Below, one piece after another: positions 23,459-32,101 of a DNA stretch of 64,000 nt. Both the position numbers and the translations under genes were made by a program. Positions within the stretch are counted from its first letter, which is position 1. Every line of letters starts with the position of its first letter. The stretch comes from Hymenobacter negativus (GTDB lineage: Bacteria; Bacteroidota; Bacteroidia; Cytophagales; Hymenobacteraceae): assembly GCF_017571495.1 (NCBI RefSeq), contig NZ_JAGETZ010000022.1, forward strand, positions 32,240 through 96,239, written 5' to 3'. The notes beneath the pieces are model-generated. The model was not told the DNA's origin, did no database searches, and was given only the letters and a program-made list of their open reading frames with translations.

Positions 23459-25405
23459 ATGATAGTTGAACCCGGCCCGCTGCTAGCGGCGATTGACTCG
23501 CCCGACGACCTCAAGAAGCTCGCTCCCGAGCAGTTAGTCCAACTCAGCACCGAGCTGCGCGACTTCATCATCGATTCCGTGAGCATCTACGGCGGCCATT
23601 TCGGCGCCTCGCTGGGCGTAGTGGAGCTCACGGTGGCGCTGCATTACGTCTTCAATACGCCCTACGACCAGCTTATCTGGGACGTCGGCCATCAGGCCTA
23701 TGGCCACAAAATCCTCACCGGCCGGCGCGACAAATTCCCAACCAATCGCCGCTATAAAGGCATGTCGGGCTTTCCAAAACGCAGTGAGAGCGAGTACGAT
23801 GCCTTTGGCGTGGGCCACAGCAGCACCAGCATTGGCGCAGCGCTGGGTATGGCCGTGGCATCCGACTACAAGGGCGAGCTGGACCGCCAGCACATCGCCG
23901 TAATCGGCGACGGGGCCATGACGGCTGGCATGAGCTTCGAGGCCCTGAACCAGGCCGGCGTGCTCAGCAATAACATGATTGTCGTGCTGAACGACAATTG
24001 CATGAGCATCGACCCCAACGTGGGCGCGCTCAAAGAATACCTCACCGACATCACCACCTCCCGTACCTACAACAAGGTGCGCGACGAGCTCTGGAATGTG
24101 CTCGGCAAGCTCTCCAAGTTTGGCCCTAACCCCCAGCAGATTGCCCGTAAGGTAGAAGCTGCCATGAAGGCCACCCTGCTCAAGCAAAGCAACCTGTTTG
24201 AGGCCCTGAAATTCCGCTATTTCGGCCCTGTTGATGGCCACGATGTGCAGCACCTCGTCACCATCCTCAACGACCTGAAGTCCATTCCCGGCCCCAAGCT
24301 GCTGCACTGCGTGACCGTGAAAGGCAAGGGCTATGCGCTGGCCGAGAAAGACCAGACCTTGTGGCACGCGCCGGGCTTGTTCGACAAAATTACGGGCGAG
24401 ATTTACAAGAAAACCCCCGAGAAGCCGCAGCCGCCCAAGTACCAGGACGTGTTCGGCCACACGCTGGTGGAGCTGGCCGAGGCCAATGACAAAATCATGG
24501 GCGTGACGCCGGCCATGCCTTCCGGCTCCTCCCTGAACCTGATGATGGCTGCTATGCCTGACCGGGCCTTCGACGTGGGCATTGCCGAGCAGCACGCCGT
24601 GACGTTCTCAGCCGGCTTGGCTACGCAGGGGCTCATCCCATTCTGCAACATCTACTCCTCGTTCATGCAGCGGGGCTACGACCAGGTGGTGCACGATGTA
24701 GCGCTGCAAAACCTGCACGTCGTGTTCTGCCTCGACCGTGCCGGCTTTGCCGGAGCCGACGGCCCCACGCACCACGGCTGCTACGACCTGGCCTACATGC
24801 GCTGCATCCCCAACATCGTGGTTTCGGCCCCGATGAACGAGCAGGAGCTGCGCAACCTGATGTACACCGCCACGCTGCCTGAAAACGCTGGGGCCTTCAG
24901 CATTCGCTACCCGCGCGGCGAGGGCGTGATGCCCGAGTGGCGCACACCGCTGCAGCGCGTGGCCATCGGCACGGGCCGCGTGGTGCGCGAGGGCGAAGAA
25001 GGGGGCGTGGCCATCCTCAGCATCGGCCACATCGGCAACTACGCCGTGAAGGCCACCGACGCGCTGGCTGCCGAAGGCTTCGACGTAGGTCACTACGACA
25101 TGCGCTTCTGCAAGCCGCTGGACGAAGAAATGCTGCGCGACGTAGCCCGCCGCTACCGGGCCATCGTGACCGTGGAAGACGGCTGCCTGCCCGGTGGCTT
25201 CGGTTCGGCCGTGCTCGAATTCCTCACCGACCATGGCTTCCACCTACCGGTGCGTCGCCTCGGCATCCCGGACCGCGTGGTGGAGCATGGTTCGCAGGAT
25301 GAGCTATACAAAGAGTGCGGCTTTGATGCCGCTGGCATTGCCCAGGCCGTGCGCGAAATGGGCACCAAGGTTGCCACCGGCGCGCTGGCTACGGTGTTGC
25401 GGTAA
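23459..25405 (+). CDS. dxs: 1-deoxy-D-xylulose-5-phosphate synthase
   Basis: A 648-aa TPP enzyme that condenses pyruvate and glyceraldehyde 3-phosphate in the first step of the MEP isoprenoid pathway. The TPP motif GDGAMTAG (Asp151) ... NDN is present. So are YGGHFGASLGVVELTVALHYVF, the KGKGYALAE junction and the pyrimidine-domain block FDVGIAEQHAVTFSAGLA. Length fits the family when translation starts at MIVEPGPLLAAIDSP. A Bacteroidota promoter box lies 59 bp upstream, and a strong terminator follows 28 bp after the stop, so the gene is monocistronic. It is divergent from the barrel receptor. Confidence 0.97.
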   Translation: MIVEPGPLLAAIDSPDDLKKLAPEQLVQLSTELRDFIIDSVSIYGGHFGASLGVVELTVALHYVFNTPYDQLIWDVGHQAYGHKILTGRRDKFPTNRRYKGMSGFPKRSESEYDAFGVGHSSTSIGAALGMAVASDYKGELDRQHIAVIGDGAMTAGMSFEALNQAGVLSNNMIVVLNDNCMSIDPNVGALKEYLTDITTSRTYNKVRDELWNVLGKLSKFGPNPQQIARKVEAAMKATLLKQSNLFEALKFRYFGPVDGHDVQHLVTILNDLKSIPGPKLLHCVTVKGKGYALAEKDQTLWHAPGLFDKITGEIYKKTPEKPQPPKYQDVFGHTLVELAEANDKIMGVTPAMPSGSSLNLMMAAMPDRAFDVGIAEQHAVTFSAGLATQGLIPFCNIYSSFMQRGYDQVVHDVALQNLHVVFCLDRAGFAGADGPTHHGCYDLAYMRCIPNIVVSAPMNEQELRNLMYTATLPENAGAFSIRYPRGEGVMPEWRTPLQRVAIGTGRVVREGEEGGVAILSIGHIGNYAVKATDALAAEGFDVGHYDMRFCKPLDEEMLRDVARRYRAIVTVEDGCLPGGFGSAVLEFLTDHGFHLPVRRLGIPDRVVEHGSQDELYKECGFDAAGIAQAVREMGTKVATGALATVLR

Positions 25406-25433
25406 GCAGTCTCTGAATAGGTTAGTGATATTG

Positions 25434-25467
25434 AAAAGCTCCTGCAGCATGTGCTGCAGGAGCTTTT
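25434..25467. terminator. Terminator after dxs
   Basis: A perfect 16-bp stem aaaagctcctgcagca with its complement and a 2-nt loop, followed by more T residues. Confidence 0.9.
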
Positions 25468-25519
25468 TTTATGCAGAAAAGAACGTTTCAGAACGGCTAA
25501 GGACGTTATGCTGACTGCT

Positions 25520-26689
25520 TTATCGGTTCACTTTGTCGAATACGGCTACCACGTCCTTGGTCGAAATTTTCTGGCCGGTTTCGGCGGCGCGGTAGATAGC
25601 TTCAAGCAGCTGTACGTCGCGCAGGCCCATTTCGCCAGGCACGCGCGTGGGCTGGTTGTTGCGCACGCAGAGGGCAAAGTCGTCCATTTGGGCCGCTTGC
25701 TGGTTCACGTTCTGGATGTTCATTGTGCCCTGGCTGGTGCGGCCCTCAATGCCGCCGTAGCCAAAGGATGGCGCCAGCTCGGCCCAGCCCTTAGAGGCCT
25801 CGGCGCGCAGGCGGCTGCTCATGTTTTCGGCGTAGCTGGTGCGGCAGTCGGCTACCGAGCCGTCGGCAAATTGCAGCTGCCAGTTCACGCCCGCTTCCAC
25901 TTCCTTGAACAGTACCGGGTCGGTTTTCGGGATGAAGCTTGCTGTGACGGATACCGGTAGTTGGCCTTTGGTGTAGAGACACCCTTGCAGGCAGTAGATG
26001 CCCATGTCCATCAACGGGCCGCCGCCACTCAGGCCCTTATTCACGCGCCAGGGCGTGTCGTTGTTGAATTTGAACCCATTATCGGCCCACAAATGCTGCA
26101 CCGGCCCGAATGCCTGCTGCTGGCCCAGGCGCATCATTTCGCGGTGGTGCGGCTCGAAGTGTAACCGGTAGCCGATGCTGAATTTCTTGCCCGCCTTCTG
26201 CATGGCCGCAATCATGCGCTGCGCATCGGCCACCGAGGTAGCCATGGGCTTCTCGCAGATGACGTGCTTGCCAGCCTGCGCGGCCCGCACTACATATTCG
26301 GCGTGCAGGGCATTGGGCAGTACCACGTACACAATATCGATGTCCGGATTGTCAATCATCCGGTCGAAGGTTTTGTAGTCGTAGATATTGTTGTCGGGCA
26401 GGCTGTACTGCTGCTTCCACTGCGCCGCTTTGGCCAGCGAGCCCGTGACGATGCCCGCCAGCTGGCAATGCTGGGTTTGCTGCAAAGCCGGTGCCAACTG
26501 GCCGGTGCTGTATTTGCCCAAGCCTACCAGGGCCACGCCCAGCTTGCGGTCGGCAGCCGGGCTCTCGGCCAGCCAGCGTAGCGGGCGTGCCAGGGCAGAC
26601 GCGCCCACCAGCGTGGCGCCCGTGCCCAGCGAAAGCGTGCGCAGGAAAGCGCGGCGTGCATTCAGATAGTCGTCGTTGGTATCGTGCAT
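25520..26689 (-). CDS. Gfo/Idh/MocA-family oxidoreductase (glucose-fructose oxidoreductase-like), probably exported
   Basis: A 389-aa protein. ATG 26689 gives MHDTNDDYLNARRAFLRTLSLGTGA, a twin-arginine-like signal (RRAFL) followed by a hydrophobic stretch, typical of periplasmic family members. The NAD(P)-binding motif is VALVGLGKYSTGQLAPAL, and the family signature CEKPMATSVADAQRM and IGYRLHFEPHHREMM (catalytic region) are present. The substrate is probably a sugar or polyol; the sequence does not say which. The only further upstream start is TTG at 26710. Flanked by dxs (convergent) and a DUF3850 gene 62 bp upstream on the same strand. Its 3' end lies about 50 bp from the dxs terminator. 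Confidence 0.9.
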   Translation of the reverse strand: MHDTNDDYLNARRAFLRTLSLGTGATLVGASALARPLRWLAESPAADRKLGVALVGLGKYSTGQLAPALQQTQHCQLAGIVTGSLAKAAQWKQQYSLPDNNIYDYKTFDRMIDNPDIDIVYVVLPNALHAEYVVRAAQAGKHVICEKPMATSVADAQRMIAAMQKAGKKFSIGYRLHFEPHHREMMRLGQQQAFGPVQHLWADNGFKFNNDTPWRVNKGLSGGGPLMDMGIYCLQGCLYTKGQLPVSVTASFIPKTDPVLFKEVEAGVNWQLQFADGSVADCRTSYAENMSSRLRAEASKGWAELAPSFGYGGIEGRTSQGTMNIQNVNQQAAQMDDFALCVRNNQPTRVPGEMGLRDVQLLEAIYRAAETGQKISTKDVVAVFDKVNR

Positions 26690-26751
26690 AACCCAGGCAG
26701 TTCGGTTCAACGGGGATTTACCCCATTAAGTGGCCGCGGGTTATGGTTGGG

Positions 26752-27105
26752 CTACCAGAGCCGGATGTCGGTGATGCCCGTTGGGATGGGGGCTTGGTCG
26801 CTGAAACCCAGCACGCACCAGTTGGGCTGAATGCCAAATACGCCGCCCTGGAGCACGTAGCTCACCCAACGGGTGACGGTACGGCCGGTGTATTGTTCGC
26901 TTTCGGGTTCGTATTCCCGCAAGAGCAACACGTCGCCGACCTGAAAATTCCGGTCGTTTTCGCGCACATCGAACGGCTTAGTGCCAGCCTTAACGGCGGC
27001 AAAGCAGCCAGGCCAGATTTTCAGTTCGTGTGTCTGATGCTGGGCGGGATTGGCAATCTGAAACTGAGGAGCCTGCTGTTCGGGAAGTAGGGCGTTGGTG
27101 GTCAT
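26752..27105 (-). CDS. DUF3850 (ASCH-like) domain protein
   Basis: A 117-aa protein. After a 25-residue lead the DUF3850 core is clear: HELKIWPGCFAAVKAGTKPFDVRENDRNFQVGDVLLLREYEPESEQYTGRTVTRWVSYVL ending GVFGIQPNWCVLGF (split here only for description). ASCH/PUA-like folds bind RNA; the family is common in phages and accessory DNA, but no phage genes are seen here. ATG 27105 (MTTNALLPEQ) was chosen because the longer frame would add a low-complexity stretch rich in Pro and Ala. Its function is unknown. A 425-bp gene-free stretch follows on the upstream side. Confidence 0.8.
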   Translation of the reverse strand: MTTNALLPEQQAPQFQIANPAQHQTHELKIWPGCFAAVKAGTKPFDVRENDRNFQVGDVLLLREYEPESEQYTGRTVTRWVSYVLQGGVFGIQPNWCVLGFSDQAPIPTGITDIRLW

Positions 27106-27530
27106 GGGTTGTTGGATTGGGGCGTGCCCGGCGGGGCAGAAAATGCGGCTAGTTAGCGGCTGGGGGAGTGGCGCGGCCGGGGCGCTGGGGTAAAAATTGG
27201 TTTCGTTTTCCTGAAGATAACCAATTTGGGATAAATGCATCGGATATAAGAATAAGAAAATCAGAAAGGTTCACGAACGAAGTCTCATTTTGCTACTGGC
27301 GGCATAGCTAATTATGGGTTTGGCACAGGTACAGACGAAGTTCAATAATAGCTAAAGCCGCTAACATAGATAGCCGAGCTGCGCCCTTGGCCAGGGCCTG
27401 CTGGCGAATCCCGATTCCGGGGCTAATGGTCTTCTAGACGTCCTACGCTTCCGTAGCGCCTCTGGAAGCACCGTCTTTTCTGCTGGGTGAGCGGAATGCG
27501 TTGCGTGGCCACCAGGGTTTGTGAGTAGAC
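27106..27530. other. Gene-free stretch between DUF3850 and MFS genes
   Basis: 425 bp. I see no gene, clear hairpin, repeat or tRNA. The part 27241-27360 is AT-richer than its surroundings. The upstream region of the DUF3850 gene lies here, but no TAnnTTTG box stands out. Confidence 0.5.
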
Positions 27531-28796
27531 TCAAGCCACCGCGGCCGTTTTCGGCACGGGAGTTTCAGCGTCAGGAACGGTTGGCTCAGTTGCTTTTATG
27601 TTGCGCAAATTCCGAACGTAGAGCAGCGCAATGAGTAGCGCCATAAATCCTTCGGCCAGTACCGTCGGCTGCACGCCGATGCGCTGTGACACCGCGCCCA
27701 CCAGCAGGCTGCCCAGCGGCAGCGCACTCGTGAACACCAGCACGTAGATGCTGATAACCCGGCCGCGCATGGCCGGCAGCATAAGGGCCTGCAGCAGCAT
27801 AATGCTGATGGTGGTTTGCGCCATCATGCCAAACGCGCCCATCACCAGAAACGCCAGCGCCAGCCCGTACCACGGCGTGTAGGCAAACAGTGCCAGCCCC
27901 GCGCCGAAGACGAACATATTTACCATCAATACCTTGTTCAGGTCCACGCTTGGCTTCAGCGAGGCCAGGTACAGCGCTGCCACCAGCCCGCCTAGGCCAA
28001 GGGCCCCATCGAGCAGGCCGAACGTAGTGGCGTTGCCGTGGAAGATGTCTTTGGCATACACGGGCATCAGGTTGGTGAACGGCAGCACCAGTACGCTGGT
28101 AATTCCGAGCATGGTAATGACAAAGCCAATGGCCGGCGTATCCTTCACGTACTGAAATCCTTCTGTCAGCTCACCCAACACGTTCTTCGTGCGGGCCTTG
28201 GCCACGTACGCTGGCAGCCGTAATGCCAACAGCGAGCCGATGACGGCCACGAAGCTGAGCGCATTGAGGCCGAAGCAGGCCGCCGCGCCCAGCTGCTCAA
28301 TGGCGAAGCCCGCTACTGCTGGCCCCAGGAGTTTGGTCAGGTTCAGCATAATGGAATTCATTGCCACAGCGTTGGGTAAGTCCTGTTTGTCATCTACCAG
28401 GTCGTAGACCAGCGCCTGCCGGGCGGGCACGTCGAAGGCGTTGATAACGCCCAGCACCGCGCTCAAGGCAATGATTTCCCACACCGCATCCTGCTTGAGA
28501 TACACGGCCAGCGTCAGCAGCAGGGCTTGCGCCATGGAGAGCACCTGCGTCAGGAGCAGCACCCGGTAGCGGTTGTAGCGGTCCGACACCACGCCGCCAA
28601 TCAGCGAGAACAGGGCCGACGGGAACAGCGTGGCAAACACACTCACGCCCAGCATAAACTTGGACTGCGTTTGGGCATACACCACCCAGCTCACGGCCGT
28701 TTTCTGCATCCAGGTGCCCAGCAGCGACAGGCATTGCCCGGCGAAGAAATAGCGATAATTGCGGTTGCGCAAAGCGCGGAACATATCCAGATTCAT
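27531..28796 (-). CDS. MFS transporter (EntS/MFS_3-type)
   Basis: A 421-aa inner-membrane exporter with about twelve hydrophobic segments. ATG 28796 (MNLDMFRALRNRNYRYFFAGQ) matches the usual start of the MFS_3 group, where R-N-Y-R-x-F-F precedes the first helix. Motif A-like GGVVSDRYNRYRVLL is present after helix 2. The family includes enterobactin and drug exporters; the substrate is unknown. It starts 32 bp after the MarR stop and is almost certainly in the same operon, so the repressor probably senses a compound that this protein exports. Confidence 0.9.
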   Translation of the reverse strand: MNLDMFRALRNRNYRYFFAGQCLSLLGTWMQKTAVSWVVYAQTQSKFMLGVSVFATLFPSALFSLIGGVVSDRYNRYRVLLLTQVLSMAQALLLTLAVYLKQDAVWEIIALSAVLGVINAFDVPARQALVYDLVDDKQDLPNAVAMNSIMLNLTKLLGPAVAGFAIEQLGAAACFGLNALSFVAVIGSLLALRLPAYVAKARTKNVLGELTEGFQYVKDTPAIGFVITMLGITSVLVLPFTNLMPVYAKDIFHGNATTFGLLDGALGLGGLVAALYLASLKPSVDLNKVLMVNMFVFGAGLALFAYTPWYGLALAFLVMGAFGMMAQTTISIMLLQALMLPAMRGRVISIYVLVFTSALPLGSLLVGAVSQRIGVQPTVLAEGFMALLIALLYVRNLRNIKATEPTVPDAETPVPKTAAVA

Positions 28797-28828
28797 GCGA
28801 GGCCGGGCTGGGATAGGGTGAGGAATGC

Positions 28829-29269
28829 CTAGTCGAAATCGACCAGCTTGGTGAGGATGGGCAGGGCCTGGTGCAGACTGGCGAGCTCCTCGGCTGAACA
28901 AGTCGTTTGCAGGGCCTGCTGCAGCCACGCATCGGTTTCCTGCCGCACGTTGGAAACAAACACCTGGCCGGCGGGCGATAGGGCAATGAGCACCTTGCGC
29001 TTATCGGTGGCTGAAGCCTCCCGCGTGATGTAGCCCAGCTCTGACAGATGGCTCAGTATCTGCGACATGGATTGGGTGGTGACTTTCTCCTGCGCGGCCA
29101 GCTCACTGGGGAGCATTTGTCCGTGCTGAGCCAGCAGCTTCACCACCGCCCGCTCGGTGAGCGAGAGCGACGAGTGCATGGGGGAATGACTGCGCAGCTT
29201 TTTGATAAGCCGGGCAACAACGGTGCGTAGCTCGGCAGCCAAATGCAGAGTATCGGGTTGAGTGGGCAT
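28829..29269 (-). CDS. MarR-family transcriptional regulator
   Basis: A 146-aa winged-helix regulator. The core is ERAVVKLLAQHGQMLPSELAAQEKVTTQSMSQILSHLSELGYITREASATDKRKVLIALSPAG: helix-turn-helix then the D-K-R wing. ATG 29269 (MPTQPDTLHLAAEL) fits; the only upstream start is TTG 29302. The gene is followed by the MFS exporter after 32 bp. A TATATTTG box and an 18-bp palindrome lie just upstream, giving a likely self-repressed MarR-exporter operon opened by a ligand. Ligand unknown. Confidence 0.92.
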   Translation of the reverse strand: MPTQPDTLHLAAELRTVVARLIKKLRSHSPMHSSLSLTERAVVKLLAQHGQMLPSELAAQEKVTTQSMSQILSHLSELGYITREASATDKRKVLIALSPAGQVFVSNVRQETDAWLQQALQTTCSAEELASLHQALPILTKLVDFD

Positions 29270-29277
29270 GTGCGTAG

Positions 29278-29307
29278 GTAAACTTGTTAGTTTACTTAAC
29301 AAATATA
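29278..29307 (-). promoter_or_regulatory. marR operator (GTAAAC-N6-GTTTAC) with -7 box TATATTTG
   Basis: The palindrome gtaaacttgttagtttac at 29278-29295 starts 9 bp upstream of the MarR ATG. An exact TAnnTTTG box (complement at 29300-29307) lies just upstream, so the palindrome covers the predicted start of transcription. This is the arrangement expected for repression of its own operon. The site class is inferred from position and symmetry. Confidence 0.65.
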
Positions 29308-29382
29308 CGACACATTCATTGGCTTGCTCCTATGGTCACAACTTCTATTTGCCGCTACCGCAAGCGCTACATCCGCGTCGGC

Positions 29383-29514
29383 CCGCTCATGGGTTCTTTC
29401 TGCCCAGCCTCGATTATGGAAAGGGCCAAAGGCTTCCTTTTCCTGGCTTCCGACGATTCGTCCTACATGACCGGCGCCGACCTGACGTTGGACGGCGGCT
29501 TCTGCGACCTGTAA
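29383..29514 (+). pseudogene. C-terminal remnant of a short-chain dehydrogenase (SDR)
   Basis: About 43 codons matching only the end of SDR enzymes: ERAKGFLFLASDDSSYMTG then ADLTLDGGFCDL, the usual C-terminal block of classical FabG-like SDRs. The Rossmann part, the YxxxK active site and a credible start are missing; upstream sequence is the MarR promoter region. It is a leftover of a deleted gene, ended by its own terminator-like hairpin. Confidence 0.75.
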
Positions 29515-29537
29515 GAGGCCACATGTGCTGAATCGAA

Positions 29538-29584
29538 AGCAACGCAAAAAGGCCGCCGTGACACGGCGGCCTTTTTGCGTTGCT
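29538..29584. terminator. Strong bidirectional hairpin
   Basis: A perfect 23-bp stem (agcaacgcaaaaaggccgcc... and complement) with a minimal loop, A run on one side and T run on the other. It serves the SDR remnant on the plus strand and the barrel receptor on the minus strand. Confidence 0.9.
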
Positions 29585-29603
29585 TCGCTTGGTGAGGCGG
29601 GCG

Positions 29604-31991
29604 CTAATTCCGGTTGCTGCCCTTGGCCTGCCGAATGCCCTGCCCGTCTTTCAGGTTGAAACGGTACGTGAAGCTGAGCCGGTAGCGGGCAGCATTCGGG
29701 CTGTTGACTTGGTTGAAGACGTAGTTGTCGCCAGTGGTTTGGGTGCGGTGCTTGTCGGAGTTCAGCACGTTGGTGGCGTCCAGCACCAGGGAGGCTTTGT
29801 CGCGCAGCAGGTTCTTACTCAGGCCAAAGTTCAGGGTGTGAATGGCCTGGGTGCGGGTCTGGGCATTGCTTTGGGCCCCAGTGAAATTGTAGCGGCCCTG
29901 CACCCCGAATTTCGCCGGCAGCTTCACCTGGGCGCTGAGCCGGCCGGTCACCACCTGGCCCGAAAAGCCGAGGTCGCGCCCCTGGTAGCTGCCCTGTTGG
30001 CTGAAGGTATAGCCGTTCAGCTCAGCGTTCAGCGGCAGCCACTTAAGGGGCGTGTACTGCACAGATAGCTCCAGGCCCTGGCGGATTTCCCGGCTCAGAT
30101 TGACCGGCGAGCTGATGAACGTGCCCGCCGCGTTGAGGTAAACGTATTCCTGAATAAAGCCCGTATTGCGCTGATAGTAAACCGACGGATTCACCGTCAG
30201 CTTGCTCCAGCTGCGCAGCAAGCCCAGCTCGAACACGTCGCCGTAAGACGGATTCAAATCGGGATTGCCGACGTATTGTGAGTTGAGGTCGGTGAGCTCG
30301 TTGAAGGGGTAGAGCATCCACAGCGCGGGCCGGTTGATGCGCTTGCTGTAGTTGAGCTGGGCCGTGGTACTCTCGCCGAGCTGGTAGCTCAGGTTGATGG
30401 TGGGGAACAGGCAGTCGTAGTTTTTCTGGTTGTTGAAGGCGCCTTCCCGGTCGGCTATGTTGATGCGGGTCAGCTCGGTGCGCAGGCCCAGGAGGTAGGA
30501 AAAGGTCTTGGTTTTGCTGCCAAACTGCGCATACGCGCTACTGATGACTTCCTGGTATTGCAGCTTGTTGTTGATGCCTTGAAAGATGGCCCAGGCCTCC
30601 CCCAGCTGCTCTTCGGCCCGGAAGTCACTGCTTACCCGCCGGCTTTCGAGCTTGAGGCCGGCTTCCAGCGTGTACCGCTCGCTGAGGGGCTGCACGAGGT
30701 CAGTTTGCACCACCAAGTCCTTGCTGGCCCCCACCGAGCTGGTCCGGATGCCCGGCAACGCCAGCTCCCGGGGATAGGTGCTGCGGGTAGCCAAAACCCA
30801 GTCCTTGTCGCTGTTCCAGAAATCGTATTGCAGGTCCGCCGTGAGCTTCCGGCCCGCCTGCGCAAACAGCCGAGTGTAGTTGAAGTCCAGCTGGTTGTAG
30901 CTCCGGCGCTCCCAGGATTCGCCGTTGCGGAGCAGGCTGCTGTCGGTGGCGGGGCCGTGGGTGGCGTAGTCGTACTGCAGTGCGGTTTTGTCGTGGTCGT
31001 GAGTGGCATTTTTCAGGAACGAGGCCGTGATGGTGTTGTGGTCGTTGAGGTAGTAGTCGGCCCCAAAGTAGAGCAAGCGGCCGTCGTCGTGACGGTTCTC
31101 GTGCTGCAACTGGTGCAGGCTGGTCTGGTCGCCGCTGGGGCCCGTCACCTGATCGGTGCTGTAGCGGCCTACGTAGTCGGACAGGCGCAGGCCGGCCGTG
31201 GCAAACACGTTGAACTTGCTGGACTTGTAGCTCAGGCTCGGGTTGGCGCGGGTGTCGTTGGGCTGGCCGCCCACCAGCCGCAGCTGCCCGCTCAGGCCGC
31301 CCTTTTTGTTCTTCTTCAGAATCACGTTGATGATGCCGGCGCTGCCCGCCGCGTCGTAGCGGGAGGAGGGGTTGGTGATGACTTCGACCCGCTCAATCTG
31401 GTCGGCCGGAATCTGGTCGAGGGCGTTGCTCTGCGTCAGGCCCGAGCGCCGGCCGTTTACCAGCACCGTCACGTTGGCGTTGCCGCGCAGGCTCACCCCG
31501 CCCGACGGGCTCACCGCCACCGACGGCACCCCGTTCAGCACGTCGTTGGCCGAGCCGTTCTGCGATAAAATGTCCTTGCCCACTTCAAACACCTTCTTAT
31601 CGAGCTGCAGGCTGATGGCTGGCTTTTCGCCCGTCACCGTAACCTCACTCAGCTGAGTAGCGTCCGGCGTCAGTTGTACCGTGCCCAAATCCAGTGTGCC
31701 CACGCCCACCGGCAGCGCCTGGCTGATTACCTGGTACCCTAGGAATCGGAACTCCACCTTCGTGGCCTGCGGCGGGATGCCTTCCAGCCGAAAAGTCCCG
31801 TTTTCGTCGCTGATGCCGCCGGTCAGCAGCTTATCGGCGGCATCCAGCACATTGACGGCGGCGTAGGGCACCGGGGTGCCGGAGCGCTGGTCCTGCACCT
31901 TGCCAGCAATGGTGCGGCTGGCGGTGGGTTGCTGGGCCAGGACCGGCCCAGTCAGGAGCATCAATAAACAGAGGTAGAGCCATACTTTCAT
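29604..31991 (-). CDS. TonB-linked outer-membrane beta-barrel protein
   Basis: A 795-aa protein. Signal peptide (MKVWLYLCLLMLLTGPVLAQ), then a CarboxypepD_reg-like domain (GKVQDQRSGTPVPYAAVNVLD) at about residues 28-105. Next come a plug (EVTVTGEKPAISLQLDKKVFEVGKD, SVAVSPSGGVSLRGNANV) and a long barrel of the OMP_b-brl_3 family ending in SFTYRFNLKDGQGIRQAKG. It is the same class as the receptor at 20-23 kb but without a Gly/Pro tail. The ligand is unknown; no SusD-like partner is next to it. Divergent from the histidine kinase gene, which starts 111 bp away. Confidence 0.88.
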   Translation of the reverse strand: MKVWLYLCLLMLLTGPVLAQQPTASRTIAGKVQDQRSGTPVPYAAVNVLDAADKLLTGGISDENGTFRLEGIPPQATKVEFRFLGYQVISQALPVGVGTLDLGTVQLTPDATQLSEVTVTGEKPAISLQLDKKVFEVGKDILSQNGSANDVLNGVPSVAVSPSGGVSLRGNANVTVLVNGRRSGLTQSNALDQIPADQIERVEVITNPSSRYDAAGSAGIINVILKKNKKGGLSGQLRLVGGQPNDTRANPSLSYKSSKFNVFATAGLRLSDYVGRYSTDQVTGPSGDQTSLHQLQHENRHDDGRLLYFGADYYLNDHNTITASFLKNATHDHDKTALQYDYATHGPATDSSLLRNGESWERRSYNQLDFNYTRLFAQAGRKLTADLQYDFWNSDKDWVLATRSTYPRELALPGIRTSSVGASKDLVVQTDLVQPLSERYTLEAGLKLESRRVSSDFRAEEQLGEAWAIFQGINNKLQYQEVISSAYAQFGSKTKTFSYLLGLRTELTRINIADREGAFNNQKNYDCLFPTINLSYQLGESTTAQLNYSKRINRPALWMLYPFNELTDLNSQYVGNPDLNPSYGDVFELGLLRSWSKLTVNPSVYYQRNTGFIQEYVYLNAAGTFISSPVNLSREIRQGLELSVQYTPLKWLPLNAELNGYTFSQQGSYQGRDLGFSGQVVTGRLSAQVKLPAKFGVQGRYNFTGAQSNAQTRTQAIHTLNFGLSKNLLRDKASLVLDATNVLNSDKHRTQTTGDNYVFNQVNSPNAARYRLSFTYRFNLKDGQGIRQAKGSNRN

Positions 31992-32101
31992 GCCGCAAGG
32001 TTAGGCGGCCCCCGAACGGCTTGTAAGTAAATACATGCCAACGGCTCTACGACCTCGTGAACAGCAGGGAAGCGCCGTTTGATGCCTTCTACCTTTACAT
32101 C

